This document shows positions 12,125 to 23,782 of a stretch of DNA of 64,000 nucleotides, piece after piece. A program made the translations under genes and the position numbers. This DNA is from Argentina anserina (lineage: Eukaryota; Streptophyta; Magnoliopsida; Rosales; Rosaceae): assembly GCF_933775445.1 (NCBI RefSeq), contig NC_065877.1, positions 19,034,001-19,098,000 on the forward strand, written 5' to 3'. Below the pieces are notes generated by a model. That model worked only from the letters and a program-made list of their open reading frames with translations, searched no databases and was not told where the DNA came from. The number at the start of each line of letters is the position of its first letter. Within the stretch, counting starts at the first letter, position 1.

Positions 12125-12556
12125 ATGAGCTTTTTGGGGATAATGGCAAAGTTAAGTGCTGATATTGCAACAGTTGGCCAAAATTTGTACGTGTGTGGTA
12201 AAGGTGTGCTTCAGTGCTTCAAGGCTCTGCTTCTGTACTCCTTTCCATGCTTTGCTAAGCTTGGCACATGTGTTTCCATCTATGAAGTTTCTCTTGCGAA
12301 TCTTGTTTATGCTAGCTGGGCTATGGTGGAAACTAGCCATGAAATAGAAGTCATTTATGTTGACATCAGCATTGGAGACACGATCAGTAACACTAGGGAG
12401 TCAATATCATTCAATAAGCATGCTCTTCAAATTCATGAAAAGCCCTTGCTTGATGTCCCTTCTGCAGCAATTGCAAGTGATGTCACAAATATTGCAACTG
12501 CCTATGAATCAGTGGTTGTGCTCGAGCAGGCAGTGAAGTTATTCAACCTGGCATTA
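12125..12556 (+). pseudogene. kinesin light chain-related (KLCR/CMU) gene fragment, intronless and deleted
   Basis: KLCR/CMU proteins are TPR proteins of plants linked to cortical microtubules and cellulose synthase tracking. From about 12290 the plus-strand frame follows the family in order: LANLVYASWAMV, then IEVIYVDISIGDT. It then skips about one TPR repeat and resumes as RESISFNKHALQIHEKP, ATAYESVVVLEQAVKLF and a final NLAL. The internal deletion, the lack of introns and the loss of both ends mark a dead copy. The first ~165 bases (12125-12290) are in frame but not recognisable. The fragment runs straight into a Copia 3' end at about 12557, so it may have been captured by a retroelement. 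Confidence 0.75.
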
Positions 12557-12887
12557 ACAATCTCCAGCGTTGGTCCTAGTCAACACATTTGCAACTTCTC
12601 AAGCTTGATTTTTAAGGGTGGGAGGAGTTGTTAGGACTAAGTTCAGACCCTAAGCCCATAATTTGCTATTAGCTCTCTAAGTAGATGACTCAGTATGTTT
12701 GGGTAATTAGGACAATTACAACTATCTCTATTGTCTTCTACTCGTGGTTCTTGGACACCTGTCTTCTCCTAGTATAATGGCTAATGCCTTATATTCTTGT
12801 ATGTGCAGCTCTTCTGAGATCTATCAATGAATATGAAATATGTTTAGTTAATTTATTTCTTTCAATTTCCTTTACTTTAGTTGTTCA
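12557..12887 (+). mobile_element. Copia 3' terminus: polyprotein tail, polypurine tract and LTR
   Basis: The frame continuing from the KLCR fragment ends in VGPSQHICNFSSL, which matches the end of many plant Copia RNase H domains (S-QHIC-L). It is followed by a purine tract (AAGGGTGGGAGGAG, 12614-12627) and a TGTTAGGAC start typical of an LTR at 12629. The LTR carries a polyadenylation-like AT-rich end. Its right border near 12887 is uncertain. No 5' LTR or pol region of this element lies in the window. Confidence 0.6.
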
Positions 12888-13721
12888 ATCCTCCTCATGG
12901 ATTATGATCCTATTAATAACCCATCCTACTAATTCCCCTTATCAACCTCTTTCTTTGTGTCTCAAGCAGCTCAAGGGTTTCCGACATCGAGTCGCCCTAG
13001 CAGCCAAATCGAGAGTTGTCAAAAAGACCCAGAAACCAGCTCTACTCTATGGTGTGGTTAAGTACTCGAGTTCCAAAATGAACCGTGCGCGCGGTCTTAG
13101 GGCCCTGAATGCACAGCACGACGATGTCTTCCTGGAGTTTATGGAGGAGATCGGTCAGCTCTTTATGGGTCCAGAAACTCCGACCAGCACCTCAAATCAG
13201 CCGGCAACAAACCCATCTCCTTCGCCACTCACTCAAATCTTCACTAGCGGTTCCAAGCTTGATCCCGAACTCCCCAGCCCCAACACCGTTCCATTTCTTC
13301 CACCAATTCAGTTACCCTCAGTCTCCACATTTGTGCCCTAACCCCCCAATTCATAGACCCACAAACCCACCTTGCAGATACAATGTATCTAACCTCTATG
13401 TTCCCAATCATCGAGGCTCAAGGGTCCGTCCAAAATACCAGTGGCTGTAGTGGGTCAGAATTTGTTGCAGCTTAGGTCACTACCAACTACTACAAATGCT
13501 CCGTATGATATGGGGTAGTCGGTGGAGACATTATTGTCAGCTATATCTACAATTAGAGGTAGTATTCCACTCTCCCTCCCAGAGAGACCACATGTTAATC
13601 TATAATTATAGCAACTATGTTCAGTCCCACTTTTGTTTGTGAGTGCAATAACTATGATTATTTTCTTTTGTGAGGGGTTTGTGTTGAGTTCCATTTATAA
13701 GACAAATGCTTGCATCTGTCA
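12888..13721. other. unrecognised flank with a 185-codon open frame
   Basis: A plus-strand frame (12784-13341) begins inside the Copia LTR and ends Pro/Ser-rich. Its middle is basic (AAKSRVVKKTQKP) and followed by an acidic stretch. I recognise no family, and because it starts within an LTR it is not called as a gene. Confidence 0.3.
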
Positions 13722-14196
13722 TGTTAATGTAGTGAATTACTGCGCCTAGTTCACTCCATTACTCTTTTCTTCATCAAGCTGCGCTCCTTGCTCTCTTTCT
13801 TATCACAAGTAGCACAACTCGTTAAAGTGGAGACTACATCGGCGTGGTCTTCAACTCTCCGATGCCTAAGTTAGGTGAATTGTAATTCTAGCATAGTAAT
13901 AGTAAGTGTTCAAGATTGCTTACCTTATGAGGTCAAGGGTTTGACCTTTAATAGTTGAGTTAACGTAGATCATTTACTCATCCTCCAATGTGGGACTTGG
14001 TCCAATTGAGGTGTTCTGTGGAGCGTCCTTTGAGACGCGCGTGTGGGCGTGTCCGTAGTTGGTTAGAGCCGCGGGATGTCTCGTTGCACAGCTGACATAG
14101 CTGGCTCCATGTTCGTACTATGGGGTTAGGCTGCTTTTGAGCCTAAGTGTGTTAATAGTAGCGCTGATTATGGCTAGGCATAAGCCTATACCAACA
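13722..14196 (-). repeat. 3' LTR of the LARD-like element
   Basis: 475 bp, matching 32276-32711 over almost its full length (for example the shared GAGGTCAAGGGTTTGACC). It holds about 40 bases around 14063-14103 that the other LTR lacks. Confidence 0.8.
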
Positions 14197-14210
14197 AGTC
14201 TCCCCAAGTT
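14197..14210 (-). other. polypurine tract of the LARD-like element
   Basis: The minus strand reads AACTTGGGGAGACT immediately before the LTR, the expected place for the plus-strand primer. Confidence 0.6.
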
Positions 14211-14349
14211 CCTAGTCTAAGAGGCAATTTCTTGATTGGGAGTTAAAATAAGCGTTTTGCCATAATGAGCGTTGCGGGGCCCGCTAGGCCCTACCCGAGT
14301 CCCCCCACTCCCCGGTTAAGAAATGACTCTCTTCATTGCGAACTGTCGG

Positions 14350-14706
14350 GGTCGTTTCGTCATTGGGCCTATGAGGGCGAGATGTGTCCTCTGAGTACAG
14401 CGTGCATAGGACGGCTTTGAGTCTGCCGAGGTGTAATGCGTCCTGTGAACGCGGTGATCTTTGCACGTAGGTTGGCTTTGATAAGTGTAAACTTCTTTAC
14501 AAAGGGGTGCTCGTGTAAGTGTTGGTAGAGATATAGGTACAACGTGAGGAAGTCTTGTTTCAACTTCGAGTGCGCAGTGCACGTAGGACAACGTTGGCCT
14601 ATGAAGGTTAGGGCGACCCGTAGCGCGAGGTGCGCAAGGTGGCTTTGGCTTATAAAGGCGATTACGACCTCTAAAGGCATGTGGGGCCGCTGGAGCCCGC
14701 CCGGGG
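14350..14706 (-). repeat. left part of the LARD tandem array (degenerate)
   Basis: Repeated modules such as GCGCAGTGCACGTAGGAC and GGCCTATGAAGG, the same type as at 26130-26950. The Athila-like insertion at 14712 split the array. Long minus-strand reading frames here come from the repeat. Confidence 0.65.
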
Positions 14707-14711
14707 TCCCC

Positions 14712-16888
14712 TGATAGGAGCACAAAGTGTGACGTTCTTAATGCGTTTATGCCCTATTCTTAGTCTTTGTTACCTCTTATTTAGTATATTTTAGTTTCTT
14801 TTGTATGAATAAGTGTCTAGGTAGAGCTTATATCAATTATGAATGAATTGATGATGAAATCGTGCTAAGTGTTAATAATCCTTGTTGAGATATGATTCCT
14901 TGTCCGAGTAGGATTCATCCTTTCGTATTTCTTTGTTTCTAACATACTTATTCTTATTAGGAAATACAAATCCATGTTGGAGAAGGAAAACAATCCTAGT
15001 TCCACAAGGAAAGAGAAGAAGATACACTTAAAAAGCCCAATCCATGCAAGAATGAAAATGCTGTCAAGATTTGTAGTCCAACTTCGACGGGCTCCCCTGG
15101 ATAGCTCTGATTGCGTTAGAAGACGTACCTTATATGGATAAAAAGGATTTTGAGTCTAGTTTCTGTAGGATTTGGAATCAAATCAATATCTTATTCCTAC
15201 AGGGAGATATGACTGAATCATTGCTCGGAGGTCCAGTGAACTCCGCGGAATTATCTCAGCCATTGATTTGCTTTTGATCCAAGGGCTATGAGGGAAACTT
15301 GGGACTTTGTTCCTCCTGCATATAGAGCACAAATATGTATCAGAATGTCCATAAATCCCTGCACCAAAGAATGTCAAAGAAGGCATGCAGCAAATTAAAT
15401 GAGAAGAGGCAAGAAAGTCAAAGAAGACATGCAGCAAATTTCATGAGGAGAGGTAAGAAAAATCAAACATGGCTGCAACAATTAAGACTTTTGGTGCCTA
15501 CCTAATTCAAAGGAAGAAATTTGTGCAAAAGAAATCAGCATTAAAGGAGGAAGAAGATATGCAATTAATGCAAAAGATATGCAATCCTTATAGAAATCAG
15601 AATTCTGGCTGCAGATCATCCAACTTTGACGAGCTCTCCTGGACAGCTCAGAAATAATGAGAAAGTGCATGATATATGGATGAAAAGCCACGGAAGTCTA
15701 GTTGAAATTGCCAGTTGGAATCATCTCAATATCTATTTTCTATAGAAAGTTATGGCCACAACAAGGGACAAAGGTCAGATCTGCCGAATATAGGAAACCT
15801 CAACCAATTTGGTTTCAACTTTGTGGACTTTGTGGCCATCCTCCCTTGGATTTCTTCCTCTATATATAGCACCTCATTTCCACATAAAATGATCATCAAC
15901 CTTGCACACAACCACAAGCCATAGCTCTGCCGAATCAATTGCTCACCCTTCCACGAAATCCTAAACCCGATTCCACCATTCTTCACCTTCATCAATAGCC
16001 TTCAAGCACGATTGAGAAGAGGTTCCATTCCCCTAGAATTCTTGGCTACACCTTGTAGAATCGATTGATTGATAAAGTGTAACCATGATTCTCTCTTTGT
16101 TTCAATTCAGTTTTTGGTTTTCTTGTTCTTGGATGAGTATGCGATTTGTGTAGTGTAATCTTGTTTCAATTTTGTCTATGAAATAGCTACTTGATTCAAT
16201 TTATATAAAGATTCGAATTTATGTTTTGGCTTTATGGATTTTCTGTTTTTGGTTTCTGCCGTGTACTATGTATGAACAATTTCGATTCCTAAGTGTTATG
16301 TATGCGATTGTAGCATGATATTTAGGTTGTTGGATTAAAGACTTATGCTATGAACATGTTTATTCTTTTCTATATGATTTTCGAAATTGTATGATTGGGG
16401 GTTAAGTAGGTGACATACTTGATGAATTCGATATGCATGGCTTTGGGATTGTATGGTAAGATGAACATGTTAGATTTCAATGAAGCCGAGTGGCAAGAAT
16501 TGAATGTGTTAAGTGTCTATGCATATAGGTTACTGATTTGGAACTTAAATTGCATGATCCAACCTTAGTTGTTCATGAGCTAATCTCGGCATGACTCTAA
16601 AAGGGAGACATAGGACCTGTTTCGATTTCTCTATGTGAATTGTTTTGGTGATTGTTTATGTGTTGGTTGGTTGATCACATGTATATATTAGTTTAGGTTT
16701 TATTTTTTGTTTTTCATATCTCAATCCGAACCTATATCAAACCTTTTAAACTCTTATGAATTTGTTGTTAAATGTTTGTGATTCTTTACCCTGGTTGGAT
16801 CCCCGGTTTGTGAACGATACCCTCTTACTTTATACTACTAACGATGCTTACAGGGTTAATATTGATCTCGAGTAATCGAAGCCGATCA
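14712..16888 (+). repeat. 5' LTR of the Athila-like element
   Basis: 2177 bp. It contains two copies of a 43-bp unit (around 15370-15455) where the 3' LTR has three. TG...CA ends are intact. The LTR should hold the promoter and polyadenylation signals; I did not place them. Confidence 0.92.
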
Positions 16889-16890
16889 AA

Positions 16891-16908
16891 TGGCGCCGTT
16901 GCCGGGGA
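16891..16908 (+). other. primer-binding site, tRNA-Asp type
   Basis: TGGCGCCGTTGCCGGGGA is complementary to the 3' end of plant tRNA-Asp and lies two bases after the LTR, as in Athila/Tat elements. The following ~1 kb (16909-17895) is an untranslated leader without a gene. Confidence 0.9.
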
Positions 16909-17895
16909 TCCATTTCTATGGATCTCTAACCATTTAATTTCGAATTCACTGTTCATATTGTAAATTTGTATATTATTTTATTACTTTGTTCTAACATATA
17001 GTAATTTTATCTTAGGTTGTTATTTTTTATGATTGAATGAATGATTGTTGTAGGTTGTAAATCGAACGGAATAGGTAAAGTTCATTTTGTTAATATTAGC
17101 CTCAACCCCTCATGTTTTCTTCCAAAGTTTTTCCATGAGGTTGAGGGCGGCTTTTATTAACACTTGGAGAATTGTCTAACACCCAAGTTTAAGTCCAGCT
17201 GAGTAAGGGGCACGCTCTCTTATTACTCTGGTGCATGGGACCAAAATTGGATCTCAGAGAACTATTGATTGACATACATCTCGGTGATGGAGTCGATAGG
17301 GAGTTCGCTCTCCGTAGTTCAACAAATGAGTCATACCATGTTCACTATCTCTAATTGAGCTACAGGCCTTCTGAAACAAAGACTTGATCTTGTGTCTAGG
17401 CATCCATACTTAGGCCGCACGTCCACCTTGGTTTACAACTTAGAATCAATCGATCGTTCAATCATTGAAATGGCAAAAAGAACTTGTGAAATGTATTAAC
17501 TTCTGTAAACGTAAAGAACTAACTCTTTGTGAACTTGACAATATAGTGTCGTGCCCTTCCCCATAAGTGTGTGTGTGAATGACTAAAGGAAGGCACGATT
17601 TATATGTGTTCATTGTGTATTCTTCAATGCTAACTCTTTAACTTTCGTGTCACATGTACTATGCATGTCCGAAATATCTAAGAGAACACAAGAGCTCAAG
17701 GATCGAATTCAAGCACTTAGAGATTTAAACAACTCTTTCACAAGTGGACCTTTAGATTTCGAAACATCTCCAAGCAATTCAATCTTAAACTCTTCACCTA
17801 GATCAGAAGAAGAGTAGGATCTTACCTTCCCCTTCATCTTCAATTCCAAGCTCGACACAATTGCGGACCGTGACATAATTCCTGTTAGTGCTCCA

Positions 17896-20800
17896 ATGGC
17901 ACTCAAGAATGCATTCATTCCCACCACCCCTAAATCACCTTCATGCATTGCTTTCACTCCACCTGATGAAGCTAACTTCTCCATCCCGGTTCAATTGCTT
18001 GGGCAGCTGCCTAAGTACTCTGGATCTTCAATGGAAGACCCTAATGTTCACCTTAGGGAGTTCTTGGACATTTGCAAGCTCCAATCAATTCATCATCTTT
18101 CTCAAGAAGGCTTGAGGTTGCTTTTGTTTCCATTTACCCTTAAGGATGATGCTAAGCGTTGGTTGTACTCTTTGCCTGCAGGAATAATCGCCACATGGGA
18201 CGAAATGACTAGGAGGTTCTTGAAACAATTCTTCCCTGCTCAACTCACGAAAAGACTTAGAAGGGAAATTCAAAACTTCACTCAAAAGGATGGTGATTCA
18301 CTCTATGAGGCATGGGAGAAATTTCAGGAACTACAAAGGAAGTGCCCTCACCATGGTATTTCATTGGATGACTTGGTGCAATTCTTCTATGAAGGACTCG
18401 ACACCACCAATAAGAGCATGGTGGATTCGGCATGTGGCTGTACATTCATGAACAAGACCAGTCAAGAAGCTTACACCTTGATTGATGACTTGGCTGACAA
18501 CAATCGCCAATTTAGTTCCAAGGAGAAGAGAGGAAGCAAGAGCCGTGGGGTATATGATGTTGATGCAAGAAATCAGATGGCTACTTTAGAAAGGAAGCTT
18601 GACGTTCTAGCCAAGACATTCAATGGTTCGAGCATCAACAATCAAGCATGTGGTATTTGTTCTTTCAAAGATCACACGACTGAAAATTGTCCAAATGGTG
18701 CAATGACTGAAGAAGAGTTGAACTTCATGGGGCAACAAAGGCCTAGGTATGATCCATACTCGAACACATACAACCCTGGACTTAGAGATCATCTAAATTT
18801 TCGTTGGAACAACAATGCTCAACCGTCCAATGCTCAAGGTCAAGGACCTCGTCCTTCAGGTTTGTTTGTGAGGCCTCAGGTACCTCAAGGTTCTGTTCCC
18901 TTTAACTCTAACGTTCATGGTTCAAATAATGCATCTGCACCTAACTATGATGAACTTGTAAAGTCCCTTGCTCAAGGGCAACAAAATTTAAACTCTGCTA
19001 CTCAAGCTTTAGTTACAGGTCAACAAGCTCATTCTAAAGACATAACCGAGCTTAAGAAGCAGATGGGACAAGTGATCGACTTCATGGGAAAGATTCATGA
19101 AAGAGGTAAGTTGCCGAGCCAAACTGAGCCAAATCCTAACGTGAAGGCCATGATGACAAGAAGTGGGAGGATCTTGGATGCTCAATTGCAGCAAAACAAG
19201 AAGGCCGTGCCTTCTAAAGGAAAAGAGGCCGAGAGTTTCAATGCTAATGACATAGAGAAAGACCCTGCCTCCTCTAAAGCTAATGATGTCGTGCCTCTTC
19301 CCACAAGTGATCATGACGCACATGACAAAGGTAAGGATCCTAACTCTAGTGGTTTAGTTTCAACTAATGCTCTTCCTCATGTTCCCTTCCCCAATAGATT
19401 TGCAAAGCAAAAGAAGAATGACTCTGATCAAGTCATGCTCGACATTTTCAAAAAGGTGGAAGTGAATATGCCTCTTATTGAATGCATACAACAGAATCCT
19501 AGGTATGCTAAGTTTTTGAAAGAATTGTGCACTAATAAGAGGATGACTCGAGAGAAGGAGGTTGTCACAATGAGTGAGACGGTTTCTGCCGTGCTCCAAC
19601 AGAAGCTACCACCAAAGCTTAAGGATCCAGGGAGTTTTTCTATCCCTTGTACAATCGGAAACATGACATTTGAAAAGATAATGTTAGACTTAGGTGCATC
19701 GATCAATGTAATGCCTTACTATATTTATGAGGATCTAGGTCTAGGTGATTTGAAACGAGATAATGTTGTGATTCGATTGGCAGATTGTTCCAACAAAGTC
19801 CCTTTGGGCTATGTTGAAGATGTTCTTGTGCAGGTTTCGAGCTTGATATTCCCTGCGGACTTCTATGTCCTTGACATGGAGCCAACTGAAGGAGATGACA
19901 AGGAGGTCCCTAGTCTGTTGGGGCGTCCCTTTATGAGGATTGCAAGAACGAAGATTGATGTGTTTAGTGGATCACTCACCTTTGAGTTCGACGGTGAAGT
20001 GATTAGCTTCAACATCTTTGAAGCTATGAGGTATCCCCTTTCGGAATTAAGTGATTCTTTTTCAGTTGACATTCTTGATTCCTTTGCAGATAACTATCTA
20101 GATACCTTGGCACATGACGAGTTGGCACTCACCATTGCCCAAGGGGCCGGATTTGCAAGTGACGGCTCCAACGTTTCTGAGTTGGAAGCCAATGATGCCT
20201 TGCCATCATTTGTACTAGAGAATGTGGCCTCTCTTGAGGTTTCACCACGTGAGGTAAGTTATGTCTCTCCTAGTCCAATTCTCTTAACTACTAACAAGAA
20301 TCGTCCTTCTGTGGTGCAAGCCCCAAAGCTTGATCTTAAGGTTCTTCCGGACCATTTGAAGTATGCATTTTTGGGAGATGAGGATACATTGCCCGTGATC
20401 ATTTCATCTGCACTCAACGAGGAACAAGAGGAGAGATTGATTGAAGTATTAAAGAAACACAAGACGGCAATAGGATGGACCCTAGCCGACATCAAAGGAA
20501 TCAGCCCTACCATGTGTGTGCACCGAATTTTGCTTGAAGATGGTGCCAAACCAACCAAGGAATGTCAAAGACGCCTTCACCCACCAATGATGCAAGTTGT
20601 AAAGGATGAAATAACTAAGTTGCACGATTGTGGCGTGATCTACCCCATCTCGGATAGTAGGTGGATCTCTCCCATTCAAGTTATGCCAAAGAAGTCAGGA
20701 ATCACGGTGGTAAAGAACAAAGAGAACGAGTTGGTGCCTCAAAGGACAGTGACCGGTTATAGAGTGTGTATCGACTATAGGAAGCTCAATGCTACAACAA

Positions 20801-21285
20801 GGAAAGACCATATGCCATTGCCATTCATTGATCAAATGCTTGAGAGGTTAGCTGGTCATTCTTTCTATTGTTTCCTTGATGGATATAGTGGATACAATCA
20901 AATTAGTGTTGCGGAAGAAGATCAAGAAAAGACTACGTTCACATGCCCTTTTGGTATGTTTGCTTATCGTCGCATGCCTTTTGGTTTATGCAACGCTCCA
21001 GGTACGTTTCAACGCTGCATGTATCACATTTTCTCTGAGTATATTGGTTCTAAAATTGAAGTTTTCATGGATGATTTTTCTGTTTATGGTGAAAATTTCG
21101 AAACATGCCTAGAGAATGTTGAACTTGTGCTTAAACGTTGTGAAGAAACTAACTTGGTTTTGAATTGGGAGAAATGTCATTTCATGGTCACACAAGGCAT
21201 TGTCTTAGGCCATATTATTTCATCTAGAGGAATTGAGGTTGATAAATCTAAAATAGATCTTGTGCGTCACTTACCCCACCCCACA
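17896..21285 (+). pseudogene. Athila-like gag-protease-RT, open but truncated in RT
   Basis: One long open frame starts with ATG at 17896. In order it shows a retrotransposon gag domain (about residues 60-180), a CCHC zinc knuckle at residues 252-265 (C-x2-C-x4-H-x4-C), a low-complexity linker, an aspartic protease motif (DLGAS near residue 598) and reverse transcriptase with YRVCIDYRKLN near 955 and FMDD near 1057. The homology stops after LVRHLPHP at about 21285, where antisense LTR sequence begins; the frame runs on to 21381 by chance. RNase H is absent. The gag-RT part has no internal stop, so the copy could still make a Gag-protease product, but it cannot encode a full polymerase. Confidence 0.9.
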
Positions 21286-22757
21286 CTTCGATTACTCGAG
21301 ATCAATATTAACCCTGTAAGCATCGTTAGTAGTATAAAGCAAGAGGGTATCGTTCACAAACTGGGGATCCAACCAGGGTAAAGAATCACAAACATTTAAC
21401 AACTAATTCATAAGAGTTTAAAATGTTTGATATAGGTTCGGATTGAGATATAAAAAACAAAAAATAAAACCTAAACTAATATATACATGTGATCAACCAA
21501 CCAACACATAAACAATCACCAAAACAATTCACATAGAGAAATCGAAACAGGTCCTATGTCTCCCTTTTAGAGTCATGCCGAGATTATCATTCAATCTTTT
21601 CATTTTTTTTCAAGCCGTGCATATATACTTTTTCTTCTTCTTTTTCACACGGCATCATACAAATTTTCTTTTTCACACTCTTGTCACGGCATTCTTATAT
21701 ACAATAGCATAACCCCACACTTGAGTCGAATCATCACTCCATATTAACATCCAACAATCGGCTCGGCCAAGCCTCGAGAACAAGGTAGAGATATAACTAT
21801 ACTAAGCACAGATATTAACATGTTAGTGATGAAAGAAAAGGTTTAACGTAGGCTCAAATGAGTTAATACTAAGGTGTCCCAAGCAGGGCACAAATAAGGC
21901 ATACGGCTTTTTGGTTTAAGTGGTGGAATCCTAAAAAGATCCAACAATCCTTTTCAAAATCAGAGTATATTATGATAAAAGTTTTGAAAGTTTCACAAAG
22001 TAAGTTCTAGCATTCTCTAGTTCATTGCAATTCTATGGCATATGAAATTAACCAAAATAGATGTAATGAGGTTATATAGCCAAGAAACGATAGATTAAAC
22101 TCTCCAAAGAAAGGCACATATATGGCTCGAAACTCACATAGGTTACATAAATTCAAACAAGTAGGGAACATGTTCATTTTGTACCTAAGTTTCAAAATCC
22201 TCATCTACTACATGTTCGTACAAAATCTACACATCGATTAACCATCAAATAGCAATTAAGTTCAATTCAATATTGTGATCATCTATCAACCATAAATTCA
22301 AAGATCAACTCATCCTACACAGTTAAAGGCATACCTAGGACTCAAAACAAAAACAACTTAACAAAACAACTTAAAAAATCGAAAAATAAACAAAAAAAAT
22401 AACACTAAAAATCGAAAAACAAAACAACAAATCGAAACACATAAGCGTCAAACAATAGAATACAACGAATACTCGAGATCAATATTAACCCTGTAAGCAT
22501 CGTTAGTAGTATAAAGCAAGAGGGTATCGTTCACAAACCGTGGATCCAACCAGGGTAAAGAATCACAAACATTTAACAACGAATTCATAAGAGTTTAAAA
22601 GGTTTGATATAGGTTCGGATTGAGATATAAAAAACAAAAAATAAAACCTAAACTAATATATACATGTGATCAACCAACCAACACATAAACAATCACCAAA
22701 ACAATTCACATAGAGAAATCGAAACAGGTCCTATGTCTCCCTTTTAGAGTCATGCCG
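21286..22757 (-). mobile_element. antisense self-derived insertion replacing RNase H and the N-terminal half of integrase
   Basis: This block has three parts. Copy A (about 21290-21585) and copy B (about 22471-22757) are direct repeats of each other, and each is the reverse complement of the last ~290 bases of the Athila LTR. The middle (21586-22470) includes, at 22378-22470, the reverse complement of 23652-23733, the untranslated region just before this element's own polypurine tract. It also has its own reverse-complement GTGTGGGGTT motif near 21710. The whole block is therefore an internally deleted, inverted piece of the same family. At the right border LTR and integrase share about ten bases (ATGCCGAGA), suggesting a microhomology-guided template switch. 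Confidence 0.8.
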
Positions 22758-23486
22758 AGAGTTATCATTAGTGATGGAGGATCTCACTTTTGCAACCGGA
22801 CCATTGAGGCATTGTTGAAGAAGTATGGAATCAAGCATAAGGTTTCTACGCCTTATCACCCCCAAACAAGTGGACAAGTGGAGCTATCTAATCGTGAGAT
22901 CAAGAGAATTTTGGAGAAGTCTGTTGGACCATGACGCAAGGATTGGTCTCAACGATTGGATGATGCTCTTTGGGCCTATAGGACAGCATATAAGACTCCT
23001 CTTGGCATGTCACCATTTCGATTAGTCTATGGCAAGGCATGCCATCTTCCTGTGGAACTTGAACATCGTGAATGGTGGGCTGTGAAGAATTTTAACATGG
23101 ACATTGATGAGGCTGGATTGCATAGGAAGTTGCAATTACATGAGCTTGAAGAGATTAGAAATGAGGCCTATGATTCGGCAATGGTTTACAAGGAGAAGAC
23201 TAAGACATTGCATGACCGCATGATTAGGAAGAAACACTTTGTCGTTGGGCAGAAAGTTCTTTTGTTTAATTCTCGACTTAGATTGTTTCCGGGCAAGCTC
23301 CATTCTAGGTGGCTTGGACCGTTTGTTGTTACTCACATTTTTCTTTCTGGTGCTATTAGGATTAAAGGTGTTGTGATTGATAAGGAATTCACGGTCAATG
23401 GACATCGCTTGAAGCCATACTATGAGAATTTTGTGGAGCATAACGTGGAGGAGATCTCTCTCCTTGATCCTACGGCAAGCAAGTGA
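22758..23486 (+). pseudogene. Athila-like integrase, C-terminal part with one stop
   Basis: The frame resumes inside the integrase core at [10 protein letters not shown] (second catalytic Asp), followed by [20 protein letters not shown] with the catalytic Glu. A TGA at 22932-22934 interrupts it, then the same frame continues with [20 protein letters not shown]. It ends with the [16 protein letters not shown] and [11 protein letters not shown] motifs typical of Athila-type integrase tails. The first catalytic Asp and the zinc-binding N-terminus are missing, lost with the upstream replacement. Confidence 0.88.
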
Positions 23487-23782
23487 TATTTTCGAAATAG
23501 TCTAGGCTATAGACTCTAAACTTAAGCCAATGAAGGAGCCATCAACGAGTGTTTGCATTTTCTTATCCCTTATCTCTTTTTAATTTTCATTGCTTATCAT
23601 ATTGTACATTGAGGGCAATGTAAGTTTTAAGTGTGGGGTGGGGTATACATCATTCGTTGTATTCTATTGTTTGACGCTTATGTGTTTCGATTTGTTGTTT
23701 TGTTTTTCGATTTTTAGTGTTATTTTTTTTTTCCTTTTCTAGTGTTTGCTAAGGGACTAGCAAAGCTTAAGTGTGGGGTTGT
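23487..23782 (+). other. 3' untranslated region and polypurine tract of the Athila-like element
   Basis: Non-coding. It ends AAGTGTGGGGTTGT just before the LTR, and a second AAGTGTGGGGTGGGG lies near 23630. The stretch 23652-23733 reappears inverted inside the pol region at 22378-22470. Confidence 0.75.

Noticed and set aside
14316..14725. Two overlapping minus-strand frames of 118-135 codons
   Set aside because: They lie in the GC-rich LARD tandem array and share its repeat period; no domain is seen.
21286..22757. Small complete LTR element nested in the Athila pol
   Set aside because: The direct repeats do match an LTR end, but they are partial antisense Athila LTR tails with no primer site and no target duplication, and host pol sequence is missing rather than merely interrupted.
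23487..23782. Possible env-like gene downstream of the Athila integrase
   Set aside because: The interval is under 300 bases and has no long frame or membrane segment.
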